Shown in pieces: positions 36,112 to 45,960 of a stretch of DNA of 64,000 nt. The notes below the pieces were generated by a model. That model ran no database searches and was not told the origin of the DNA. It was given only the letters and a program-made list of their open reading frames with translations. A program made the position numbers and the translations under genes. Source of the stretch: Burkholderia sp. USMB20 (GTDB lineage: Bacteria; Pseudomonadota; Gammaproteobacteria; Burkholderiales; Burkholderiaceae). Position 1 is the stretch's first letter, and each line of letters begins with the position of its first letter. Where the stretch lies: assembly GCF_000949135.2 (NCBI RefSeq), contig NZ_JTAN02000018.1, positions 124,001 to 188,000 on the forward strand, written 5' to 3'.

Positions 36112-37821
36112 ATGAGCACCGAACGCAACGACGCCCCCGCGGCTTCCAATTTCATCCGCAACATCATCGACGACGACAACCGCACCGGCAAATGGAGCGG
36201 CCGCGTCGAGACGCGCTTTCCGCCCGAGCCGAACGGCTATCTGCACATCGGCCATGCCAAGAGCATCTGCCTGAACTTCAGCGTCGCGCGCGACTACGGC
36301 GGCGTGTGCCACCTGCGCTTCGACGACACGAACCCGGAAAAGGAAAGCGTCGAATACGTCGACTCGATCGTCGACGCCGTGCGCTGGCTCGGCTTCGACT
36401 GGCGCAAGGACGCGGTCGATCACCAGTATTTCGCGAGCGACTACTACGACAAGCTGTACGAATTCGCCGAGCTGCTGATCCAGCGCGGCAAGGCGTACGT
36501 CGACAGCCAGAGCGCCGAGGAAATGCGCGCGAACCGCGGCTCGCTGACCGAAGGCGGCAAGCCGTCGCCGTTCCGCGACCGCTCGCCCGAGGAAAACCTC
36601 GACCTGTTCCGCCGGATGAAGGCCGGCGAGTTCAAGGAAGGCGAGCACGTGCTGCGCGCGAAGATCGACATGGCGTCGCCGAACATGAACATGCGCGACC
36701 CGGTGATCTACCGGATCCGCTACGCGCACCACTACCGTACCGGCGACGCATGGTGCGTGTATCCGATGTACGACTACACGCACTGCATCTCGGATGCGCT
36801 CGAAGGCATCACGCATTCGCTGTGCACGCTCGAATTCGAGGATCACCGCCCGCTGTACGACTGGGTGCTGAACGAACTCGCGGAAGCCGGCGTATTCACG
36901 CGCCCGCTGCCGCAACAGATCGAATTCTCGCGCCTGAACCTCACGTACGCGATCACCAGCAAGCGCAAGCTGCTGCAGCTCGTCACCGAAGGTCATGTCG
37001 AAGGCTGGGACGACCCGCGCATGCCGACGATCGTCGGCATCCGCCGCCGCGGCTTCACGCCGGAGAGCATTCACCTGTTCTGCGAGCGGATCGGCGTGAC
37101 GAAGGTCGATTCGTGGATCGACATGAGCGTGTTCGAAGGCGCGCTGCGCGACGACCTCGACGACAAGGCGCCGCGCTCGGTCGCCGTGCTCGATCCGCTG
37201 AAGCTCGTGATCGACAACTATCCGGAAGGCCAGGAAGAAGCGTGCACGGCGCCCGTGCACCCGCACCATCCCGACCGCGGCGTGCGCACCTTCCCGATCT
37301 CGCGCGAGCTGTGGATCGAGCGCGAGGACTTCGTCGAGAATCCGCCGAAGGGCTATTTCCGCCTGTTCCCGGGCAACAAGGTGCGCCTGCGCTACGGCTA
37401 CGTGATCGAATGCACGGGCTTCGACAAGGACGCCGACGGCAACGTGACGGCCGTGCACTGCAACTACTTCCCGGACAGCAAGTCGGGCACCGAAGGCGCG
37501 AACAACTACAAGGTCAAGGGCAACATCCACTGGGTCAGCGCGAAGCACGCGCAGGCGGCCGAAGTGCGGATCTACGACCGGCTGTTCAAGGCGCCGCACC
37601 CGGACGCGGGCGGCGCGAACTTCCTCGAGGCACTGAACCCGGACTCGAAGAAGGTCACGCAGGCCTACGTCGAGCCGGGCGCCGGCGACGTCGCGCCGGA
37701 AACGCGCCTGCAGTTCGAGCGTCACGGCTATTTCGTCGCCGACCGCGTCGATTCGAAGCCGGGCAAGCCGGTGTTCAACCGGATCGTCGGGCTGCGCGAC
37801 AGCTGGGGCAAGCCGGCCTGA
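36112..37821 (+). CDS. glnS: Glutaminyl-tRNA synthetase
   Basis: This 569-residue class I synthetase has the HIGH motif in [16 protein letters not shown] (about residues 38-53), the GlnRS segment [19 protein letters not shown], and the KMSKS-like loop TSKRKL near 283. The two anticodon-binding beta-barrels follow ([20 protein letters not shown]). ATG at 36112 gives the usual short N-terminus. It charges tRNA-Gln directly, as in most beta- and gamma-proteobacteria. Confidence 0.98.
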   Translation: MSTERNDAPAASNFIRNIIDDDNRTGKWSGRVETRFPPEPNGYLHIGHAKSICLNFSVARDYGGVCHLRFDDTNPEKESVEYVDSIVDAVRWLGFDWRKDAVDHQYFASDYYDKLYEFAELLIQRGKAYVDSQSAEEMRANRGSLTEGGKPSPFRDRSPEENLDLFRRMKAGEFKEGEHVLRAKIDMASPNMNMRDPVIYRIRYAHHYRTGDAWCVYPMYDYTHCISDALEGITHSLCTLEFEDHRPLYDWVLNELAEAGVFTRPLPQQIEFSRLNLTYAITSKRKLLQLVTEGHVEGWDDPRMPTIVGIRRRGFTPESIHLFCERIGVTKVDSWIDMSVFEGALRDDLDDKAPRSVAVLDPLKLVIDNYPEGQEEACTAPVHPHHPDRGVRTFPISRELWIEREDFVENPPKGYFRLFPGNKVRLRYGYVIECTGFDKDADGNVTAVHCNYFPDSKSGTEGANNYKVKGNIHWVSAKHAQAAEVRIYDRLFKAPHPDAGGANFLEALNPDSKKVTQAYVEPGAGDVAPETRLQFERHGYFVADRVDSKPGKPVFNRIVGLRDSWGKPA

Positions 37822-37872
37822 CGGCCTGCTCCGCGCGCGGCGCGGCGGCCTCGAACCGCCCGCCGCAGGATG

Positions 37873-37900
37873 AAAAAAAACGGCCTTCGGGCCGTTTTTT
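37873..37900 (+). terminator. Rho-independent terminator of glnS
   Basis: A run of eight A, the stem ACGGCC-TTCG-GGCCGT and six T follow glnS by about 50 bases. The UUCG tetraloop makes this a very stable and convincing terminator. The A run would serve the convergent NUDIX gene as well. Confidence 0.93.
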
Positions 37901-37939
37901 ATTGCGTGCGCGCAAGCGCGGCTGCGCCGGCCGCCGCGC

Positions 37940-38410
37940 TTACGCGCTCGCCAACCGCCGATGCAGATCCGCGAGCGACAGCGTCGTGCGAAACAGCCGC
38001 GCGAGGCTGCGGCTTGCATACGCGTCGACGTCGCCGGGCGCGGTCCAGCGATACGCGTCCATCTCGGGAATCAGCGAGCCGTCGCGACGGCTCGGGAACA
38101 GCGACGTGCACGTGCAGCGCGCGGGATCGATCTCGTCGTCCGCGACCTGCACCGCGAACAGGTGCAGGTCCTTGTCGTGACGGTAGGCGAAGCGGCCGAG
38201 ATCGAGCAGCCGCGCCGGCGCGAACTCGATGCCGGTTTCCTCGCGCAGCTCCCGCAGCGCCGCGTCGACCGGCGATTCGCCGGGCTCGCCCTGCCCCTTC
38301 GGGATGTCCCAGTGCGTGGTGTCCGTCGCGTGCGCGAGGAATACGCGGCCGGCCCCGTCGAGAATCACGACGCCGCACGACACCGTGCGCGACGCACCGC
38401 TGCGCTTCAT
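37940..38410 (-). CDS. NUDIX hydrolase
   Basis: This 156-residue protein has a full Nudix box, GQGEPGESPVDAALRELREE followed by TGI, preceded by WDIPK as in diadenosine polyphosphate or nucleotide pyrophosphatases. It lies directly downstream of a small exported-protein gene on the same strand (11 bases apart). Substrate not predictable. Confidence 0.9.
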   Translation of the reverse strand: MKRSGASRTVSCGVVILDGAGRVFLAHATDTTHWDIPKGQGEPGESPVDAALRELREETGIEFAPARLLDLGRFAYRHDKDLHLFAVQVADDEIDPARCTCTSLFPSRRDGSLIPEMDAYRWTAPGDVDAYASRSLARLFRTTLSLADLHRRLASA

Positions 38411-38421
38411 TGCACGCGCGC

Positions 38422-38808
38422 TCAGCGCTTCTGCAGCTGCCACTTGCCCGTGGCGGTCTTGCAATAGACGGGCTTGAGCGTCAGCGTCTGTCCCTTCGCG
38501 GAAATGTCGGTGGCGATCTCGCGGCAGGTCTTGCCGTCGTTCTCGGACGTCGACGGCGTGAGCTTCGCATCGATCTGCGTGCCGCGGCCGCTGCTCTGCC
38601 AGGTCGTGGTCTCGCCGTCCTTGCCTTCGTCGCGCACCTGCGCCACGGCCTTGGCCAGCGACGCACGGTCGGTCTTGCTGAAGTAGGCGAGCGGCGTGTC
38701 GTTCAGGAAGCCCAGGTTGCTCTGTGCGTAGGCAGGCAGCATCGCGGCTGCGCACGCGGCGCCGGCCAGCACGCGCGTGACGACGGAAAGGGATGCACGC
38801 ATCGACAT
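38422..38808 (-). CDS. Exported surface-antigen-like small protein
   Basis: The 128-residue protein starts with a signal peptide ending in PAYAQ. The mature part has the pattern W(Q)SSGRGTQID ... KTCREI ... YCKTATGKWQL, which resembles the C-terminal domain of the 17-kDa/RT0821 surface-antigen family (one Cys pair, final Trp). A good ribosome site (AAGGAG) precedes the ATG at 38808. The role is unknown, perhaps envelope integrity. It is probably co-transcribed with the NUDIX gene. Confidence 0.7.
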   Translation of the reverse strand: MSMRASLSVVTRVLAGAACAAAMLPAYAQSNLGFLNDTPLAYFSKTDRASLAKAVAQVRDEGKDGETTTWQSSGRGTQIDAKLTPSTSENDGKTCREIATDISAKGQTLTLKPVYCKTATGKWQLQKR

Positions 38809-38935
38809 GTGTTGTTCTCCTTGGATGTTCGATCGAACGGCATGGCGCGCGGCCGGCACTCCGGCGGCCGGCGAACCGGCACGCGCCATGCCCGTCAGCC
38901 AGCGAGCATAGCATGCGTGCCGCCAGGAACGTCGT

Positions 38936-40285
38936 CTAGCGGGCCGCCGACGCGGCTGCCGGTTGATATCCGTCGGTCAGCGTGTTCAGGAACGCGATCA
39001 CGTCCTTGATCTCGGCCGCGTTCAGCGCGGGCGCGTCGCCGCGCTTGCGGTCGAACGGCGGCTCGCGGTTGATGTTCGGCCAGTAGCGCTTCGGCAGGTC
39101 GTCGTAGACCTGCACCTTGCCGTGCACGACCGGATAGAACTTCTCCGGATGGATGTCACGCTCGACGTAGAAGCGCATCACGTCCTCGAGCGAGTGGTAC
39201 ACGCCGTTGTGGAAGAACGTCTTGCGCAGCGCGACGTTGCGCAGCGACGGCGTGCGGAACAGCCCGCAGAATTCGTCGCGGCCCTTCAGGTCGGTGCGCT
39301 CGGGGCCGCACGCGCCGAGGTCGTAAAAGCGCGGATCGCGATTGACCGGCAGCGCGCGGTTGCGCGGCACCGCGATCGCGATCAGGCCGAAATCGCTGAA
39401 CTGCGGCGGCCCGCCTTCGAGCGTGCGCTGGCTCACGTGGCAGCTCGCGCAGTTGCCCTTCTTCTCGTCGTTGAACAGCTGCAGCCCGCGCAGCTCCGCG
39501 GGCGTGAGCTGCGCGTGGCCGGCCAGATAGGCGTCGTACTTGCTCGTGTACGGATCGAACAGCGCCGGCTGCTGCTGGAATGCGTCGAGCGCGCGCAGCA
39601 CCGCACCGAACGTCGCCTGGTCGTCGCCGAGAACCTGGTCGCCGAACGCCTTGCGGAACGCGTCGGCATACGGCGCGGCGCGCACCGCCTTCGCAACCCG
39701 CGCCGGCGAACTGCTCATCTCGAAGGGCGACGTGAGCGGAATGCGCGCCTGCGCATCGCGCGTATCGACGCGGCCATCCCAGGTCAGCCCGCCGGTCGGG
39801 CCCGCATCGATGCTTTCGTCACCTTCGTCCGGCGAATCGTGGAAGTGCTCGCTGAACGGCGGAATGCCGCGCAGGTACTTCAGCGACGGCACCGCACGAA
39901 AGCCCGTGCTGTGCATGTCGTCGCCGCCGAGTTGTGCCGACAGCGCGTTCGGCGGCCCGAACGCATGCTCGGCGCTATGGCACGACGCGCACGCGAGCTT
40001 GCCGGACCCCGACAGCGACGGATCGAAGAACAACTGCTTGCCGAGCGCCGTCATCTGCTTCACGCCCTCGAATACCTGTGCGCGCGTCTGCGGCTGGCTG
40101 GCCGGCGCGACCGCCGGAGCGGCCGGTGCGGCCTGTGCCGCCGGCACGATGGCGGCGGCCGATGCATCGGCACCGGGGCGCGCATCGCAACCGGCGAGCG
40201 CCGCGAGCCCGCCGACCAGCGCCAGCGCCGCCGCGGCAGGGATCAGCGATCGCGCGGACGCGAAGGATTTCAGAAGGCTGTGCAT
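38936..40285 (-). CDS. Dihaem cytochrome c peroxidase / MauG-family lipoprotein
   Basis: The 449-residue protein has a lipobox signal peptide (ALAGC, Cys33), an Ala/Pro linker and two c-type haem motifs, CASCH at 99-103 and CASCH at 279-283. Segments such as GKQLFFDPSLSGSGKLAC and PSLRNVALRKTFFHNG are typical of bacterial di-haem peroxidases and the MauG group. It would reduce peroxide or oxidise a partner in the periplasm while anchored to a membrane. It is divergent from the AcpA-like gene across 221 bases. Confidence 0.92.
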   Translation of the reverse strand: MHSLLKSFASARSLIPAAAALALVGGLAALAGCDARPGADASAAAIVPAAQAAPAAPAVAPASQPQTRAQVFEGVKQMTALGKQLFFDPSLSGSGKLACASCHSAEHAFGPPNALSAQLGGDDMHSTGFRAVPSLKYLRGIPPFSEHFHDSPDEGDESIDAGPTGGLTWDGRVDTRDAQARIPLTSPFEMSSSPARVAKAVRAAPYADAFRKAFGDQVLGDDQATFGAVLRALDAFQQQPALFDPYTSKYDAYLAGHAQLTPAELRGLQLFNDEKKGNCASCHVSQRTLEGGPPQFSDFGLIAIAVPRNRALPVNRDPRFYDLGACGPERTDLKGRDEFCGLFRTPSLRNVALRKTFFHNGVYHSLEDVMRFYVERDIHPEKFYPVVHGKVQVYDDLPKRYWPNINREPPFDRKRGDAPALNAAEIKDVIAFLNTLTDGYQPAAASAAR

Positions 40286-40506
40286 CGTCGTTCTTCTTGT
40301 AGCGGTGGGCAATCGGCCGGAGCTTATGTCAGTTCCGTGACCGCCGCATGACGTTCGACCGACAGTCATTTGAAAGCGCCCCTACACCCGGCTGTCAAAT
40401 CGGTTCCAGATAATGCGCGCAGCCGGCAGGTGTCCGAAGGTTCCCGCGCCGGCCCGACACCACCGCGATTCCCACACGCGACACACGACGAAAGAGAGAA
40501 CATCGC

Positions 40507-42093
40507 ATGAAGAAGCACGCCTGGATTCGTTACACGCCGATCGCCCTCGCGGCCGCGCTCAGCCTGACCGCCTGCGGCGGCGACGATGTCACGCAGCAAG
40601 GCCTGTCGGCCGTCAAGAACGTCGTCGTGATCTACGCGGAAAACCGCAGCTTCGACAACCTGTACGGCAACTTCCCCGGCGCGAACGGCCTGCAGAACGC
40701 GACGGCGGCGAACTCGGTGCAGAAGGATCGCGACGGCTCGACGATGGCGACGCTGCCGAAGATCTGGGGCGGCCTGACCGCGACCGGCATCACGCCGGCG
40801 GTCACCGAAGCAATGACGGCGAACCTGCCGAACGCGCCGTTCGCGATCGACGATCCGAAGGGCTTCAACCAGTCGATGAGCATCGCGACGCGCGACATCG
40901 TGCACCGCTTCTACCAGGACCAGATGCAGATCAACGGCGGCAAGAACGACATGTACGCCGCATGGACCGATGCGGGCGGCCTGACGATGGGCCACTACAC
41001 GCCGGACCCGTCGAAGCTGCCGCTGTGGAAGATCGCGCAGCAGTACGTGCTCGCCGACAACTTCTTCATGGGCGCGTTCGGCGGCTCGTTCCTGAACCAC
41101 CAGTACCTGATCTGCGCGTGCGCGCCGTTCTACGCGAACGCGAACACGAGCCCCGCGGCCGGCAAGATCGCCGTGTTGAACGCGGACGGCAAGTCGCTGA
41201 AGGTTGCGACGAACTCGCCCGCGTCCGCGCTCAGCGGCCCGCCGAAGTTCGTCAACGACGGCGCGATCACGCCCGACTTCTTCGCGGTCAACACGATGCA
41301 GCCGCCGTATCAGCCGAGCGGCAACAAGGCAGCCACGGGCGGCGATCCGCTGCTCGCCGATCCGGCCAATCCGTCGACGATGCCGCCGCAGACGGCGACC
41401 AACATCGGCGACCTGATGACCAACGCGGGCGTGTCGTGGGCATGGTACGGCGGCGCGTGGGGCCAGGCGCTGCAGGCGAGCCAGAACGGCACGTCGAACG
41501 TGATCTACGGCGCCGACCTGTCGACGCCGAACTTCCAGCCGCACCACCAGCCGTTCAACTACTTCGCGAACCAGGCACCGGGCACCGCGAGCCGCGCGCA
41601 GCACCTGCTCGACGGCGGCGCGAACGGCGCCGAGTTCATCAAGGCGATCGACGCGGGCACGCTGCCGCAGGTCACGTTCTACAAGCCGCAAGGCAACCTG
41701 AACGAGCACCCGGGCTACACGGACGTCACCTCCGGCGACCAGCACATCGCCGACGTGATCGCGCACCTGCAGGCAAGCCCGCAGTGGAAGAACATGGTCG
41801 TCGTCGTCACGTACGACGAGAACGGCGGCTTCTGGGATCACGCCGCGCCGCCGACCGCCGATCGCTGGGGTCCGGGCACGCGGATTCCGGCGCTGATCGT
41901 GTCGCCGTACGCGAAGAAGGGTTTCGTGGACCACACGCAGTACGACACGGGTTCGATCCTGCGTCTCATCACGCGCCGCTTCTCGCTGCCGCGCCTGCCG
42001 GGCCTGCAGCAGCGCGACGACGCGCTGAAGGCGAACGGCGCGCAGCCGATGGGCGACCTGACGAACGCGCTCACGCTGTCGCCGAACCTGTAA
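40507..42093 (+). CDS. acpA: AcpA-like phosphoesterase lipoprotein
   Basis: The 528-residue protein has a lipoprotein signal (SLTAC, Cys23) and the phosphoesterase (PF04185-type) landmarks: VVVIYAENRSFDNLYGNFPG (residues about 39-58), GAFGGSFLNHQYLICAC, and VVVTYDENGGFWDHAAPP. These match the metal-site residues of Francisella AcpA acid phosphatases and phosphatidylcholine phospholipase C relatives. It probably acts on phosphate esters at the cell envelope. Ribosome site AAGAGAG precedes the ATG. AcpA is the closest family by memory; a phospholipase activity is possible. Confidence 0.87.
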   Translation: MKKHAWIRYTPIALAAALSLTACGGDDVTQQGLSAVKNVVVIYAENRSFDNLYGNFPGANGLQNATAANSVQKDRDGSTMATLPKIWGGLTATGITPAVTEAMTANLPNAPFAIDDPKGFNQSMSIATRDIVHRFYQDQMQINGGKNDMYAAWTDAGGLTMGHYTPDPSKLPLWKIAQQYVLADNFFMGAFGGSFLNHQYLICACAPFYANANTSPAAGKIAVLNADGKSLKVATNSPASALSGPPKFVNDGAITPDFFAVNTMQPPYQPSGNKAATGGDPLLADPANPSTMPPQTATNIGDLMTNAGVSWAWYGGAWGQALQASQNGTSNVIYGADLSTPNFQPHHQPFNYFANQAPGTASRAQHLLDGGANGAEFIKAIDAGTLPQVTFYKPQGNLNEHPGYTDVTSGDQHIADVIAHLQASPQWKNMVVVVTYDENGGFWDHAAPPTADRWGPGTRIPALIVSPYAKKGFVDHTQYDTGSILRLITRRFSLPRLPGLQQRDDALKANGAQPMGDLTNALTLSPNL

Positions 42094-42163
42094 CGGCATC
42101 ACCCGCGAACGGGCCGGCCGCGCGGCCGGCCCGGACGAACGAAGGGCGACCCGCTGCGACCTG

Positions 42164-42205
42164 CACCCCAAAGCCGGATGCGAATCCCGCCTTTGGGGTG
42201 TTTTT
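42164..42205 (+). terminator. Rho-independent terminator of the acpA-like gene
   Basis: CACCCCAAAG pairs perfectly with CTTTGGGGTG across a 17-base loop and is followed by five T. It lies 70 bases after the stop codon and just before the end of the convergent porin gene. Confidence 0.85.
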
Positions 42206-42233
42206 CATGCGCGCGCGGTGCCGCGCGGCCGCG

Positions 42234-43849
<1,616 letters not shown>

Positions 43850-43853
<4 letters not shown>

Positions 43854-44548
43854 GCGCGCTCCTGCGCGGCGGGTGCGGCCGCTTGCGCCGCACACAGTGC
43901 AAGCGTCGCGAGCGCGCCGACCGGCGCGAGCAGCGCCAGGAATCCGACGTAGCGGAACCCCAGCGCACCGCACGCCGCGCCGAGCGCGAACGCGACGATC
44001 GCCGGCAGCATCTTGCCGAAGCGCGCCCGCGCCGCTGCGCGCGCGGCGTCGGCCGTGCCGGCCGACAGCAGGTCGACGACGTCGAGGATCGCCTGCGTCA
44101 CGTTGCCCGTCATCACCGTGTTCGGCACGCCGCCCGCGCGCGAAATCACGCGCGGATGCGCGTTCTGCACGCCCATCGCGAACGTGCCGACGATGCCGGC
44201 CACGAGCGCCGGCAAGCTGTCGGGCTGCGTGACGGGCGTCGCCCACACGCCGGCCGCGCAGAAGCCGAGCAGCAGCACGGCCTGCACCGCATGCAGCGCG
44301 CGCGTGCCCTGCCAGGCGGGCCGCCCGGACATCGACCGCGCGATCAAGCTCGCCGCGATCACGCCGCACACGAACGCGGGAAACACGCTGAGCTTCAGCA
44401 CGACACCCTGGCCGAAGCCCGCGATGCCCGCGCCGATCAGCACGAAGTTGCCCGTCACGTGTGCGGTGAACAGCCCGAACAGCGCGACGAAGCTCAGCGT
44501 ATCGACGAAGCCGGCCACCGCGGCAAGGATCGTGTCTTCGTGCTTCAT
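43850..44548 (-). CDS. YoaK/DUF1275-family membrane protein
   Basis: The 232-residue protein has six or seven hydrophobic segments and the DUF1275 pattern GFVDTLSFVALFGLFTAHVTGNFV, GVQNAHPRV and NTVMTGNVTQAILD. The function of this family is unknown; a transporter role is often assumed. It overlaps the VOC gene upstream and the porin gene downstream by four bases each, so the three are translationally coupled. Confidence 0.9.
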
Positions 44549-45459
44549 CGCGCTGCGCTCGCGTGGATTTCGGCGACGTAGCCGCCCGGGAACTGCACGA
44601 GTGCCGCGTCGCGGCCGTCCGCGGTGTACGGCGGCACGAGCACGGTCACACCCGCCGCCTTGGCCTTCTCCAGCGTGGCGGCCAGGTCCGGCACGTCGTA
44701 GCCCGTCATCTCGCGCCCGTACGGGTAAGGCAGATGGCCGTCCGTCACGAGCACGGTCATCTTGCCGAAGCCCGATTCGATGCGAATCCGGCGATACGTG
44801 TCGTTCGGCCGGCCGATCTCGATGCCCGGCGCCTTCAGGTTGTCGGACACCACCTTGCCTTTCGAGAACTTGACGAAATCGTGCACGAACTTGCGCACGC
44901 TTTGCGGCGACACGTAGACCCGGTTCTCGGGGATGGTCTGCAACGCGTCGTAGTTCGGCGCCTGGGTGTGCCAGTAGAGTTGCATGTTCACGCCGCCCGT
45001 CCACGCAACGACCGCATCGCGGCCGATCGGATCGGGGAACGTGTCGACGATCACGTCGGCGCCGTGCTCGCGCGCCGACTTCACCGCGACGTCCATGTCG
45101 GTGACGAGATAGCCGGTGCGCTCCGCGCAGAACGGATACGGGACCGGCGTCTTGAAGCCGAACACCGAGATCGTGCCGACCGGCGTCAGCACGAGCTGCG
45201 ACATCGTCTGGCTCGGCGTCGGCGTGACCTGGAACACGCCCTGCTTCGATTTCTTGCCGCCGAACGTCGCGACGAAACTGTCGGTGAAGCGGTCGAAGTC
45301 TTCCGGCGCGACGCACACGTGCGTGGTGTCGTACTGCGGACCGACCGCCACCGTCGGCGCGACCGCGGGCGGCACCGGCGGTTTCGCGAACGCGGCAGGC
45401 GCGGCGACGAGACCACTGGCAATCGCAAGCGCCAGCAACGCGGAACGAAGGGTTTTCAT
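44545..45459 (-). CDS. Exported two-domain VOC (glyoxalase/bleomycin-resistance) protein
   Basis: This 304-residue protein begins with a clear signal peptide (MKTLRSALLALAIASG, cleavage near AAFAKPP). Two vicinal-oxygen-chelate units follow (about 45-170 and 195-300): DTTHVCVAPEDFDRFTDSF, ERTGYLVTDMDVAVKSARE, MTGYDVPDLAATLEKAKAAG, VQFPGGYVAEIHAS. The last unit keeps the metal-ligand Glu near the end. VOC proteins are normally cytoplasmic, so periplasmic placement is unusual. It lies between DoxX and YoaK-like genes in the array. Confidence 0.82.
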   Translation of the reverse strand: MKTLRSALLALAIASGLVAAPAAFAKPPVPPAVAPTVAVGPQYDTTHVCVAPEDFDRFTDSFVATFGGKKSKQGVFQVTPTPSQTMSQLVLTPVGTISVFGFKTPVPYPFCAERTGYLVTDMDVAVKSAREHGADVIVDTFPDPIGRDAVVAWTGGVNMQLYWHTQAPNYDALQTIPENRVYVSPQSVRKFVHDFVKFSKGKVVSDNLKAPGIEIGRPNDTYRRIRIESGFGKMTVLVTDGHLPYPYGREMTGYDVPDLAATLEKAKAAGVTVLVPPYTADGRDAALVQFPGGYVAEIHASAAR

Positions 45460-45512
45460 AACGGATGTCCTTGTTGTTTCTTCAAATGATGCACCGGTCG
45501 GGGGAATCCCGG

Positions 45513-45959
45513 TCAACTGCTTCCGTCGCCGGCCGGTTGCCGCGCATCGTCGAGCACGGTCGCGAGCACGAGTGCCGCGATCAGCCCAAGATGCTCGAAA
45601 AAGCTGTTGAGCGCCATGAAATGTTCGGCGCCCGTGCGGTTCCAGAAATCGTTCGCCACGACCATCGCGACGAGCGTCAGCATGCCGAGGCTGCCGGCGC
45701 CGAGCCACGTGAAGCGGCGGAACACCACGCACAGCGAGCCGCCGATCTCGACGACAACCGCCAGCGCAGCCCATAGCGCGGGCGGGTGCAGGCCGAAATG
45801 CGCCTGCTCCGCGACCGCGCCGTCGAAGTCGAGCGCCTTCGCGACGCCGCCGAGCAGATAGGCGGACACCAGCGCGAGACGCGCGAGCGGCAGGACCCAC
45901 GGCTGCGACAGCAGCGCGCGGATCCACGCCGGGCTGCCGTAGATGGTACGCGTCGTCAT
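45513..45959 (-). CDS. DoxX-family membrane protein
   Basis: The 148-residue protein shows the four-helix DoxX pattern: LARLALVSAYLLGGVAKALDF, ALWAALAVVVEIGGSLCVVF, GMLTLVAMVVANDFWNR and HLGLIAALVLATVL. DoxX members are linked to redox homeostasis or quinol chemistry in the inner membrane. It starts two bases upstream of nothing but its own ATG: the amidohydrolase stop lies one base away (45961), so the two genes are tightly coupled. Confidence 0.88.
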   Translation of the reverse strand: MTTRTIYGSPAWIRALLSQPWVLPLARLALVSAYLLGGVAKALDFDGAVAEQAHFGLHPPALWAALAVVVEIGGSLCVVFRRFTWLGAGSLGMLTLVAMVVANDFWNRTGAEHFMALNSFFEHLGLIAALVLATVLDDARQPAGDGSS

Positions 45960-45960
45960 G

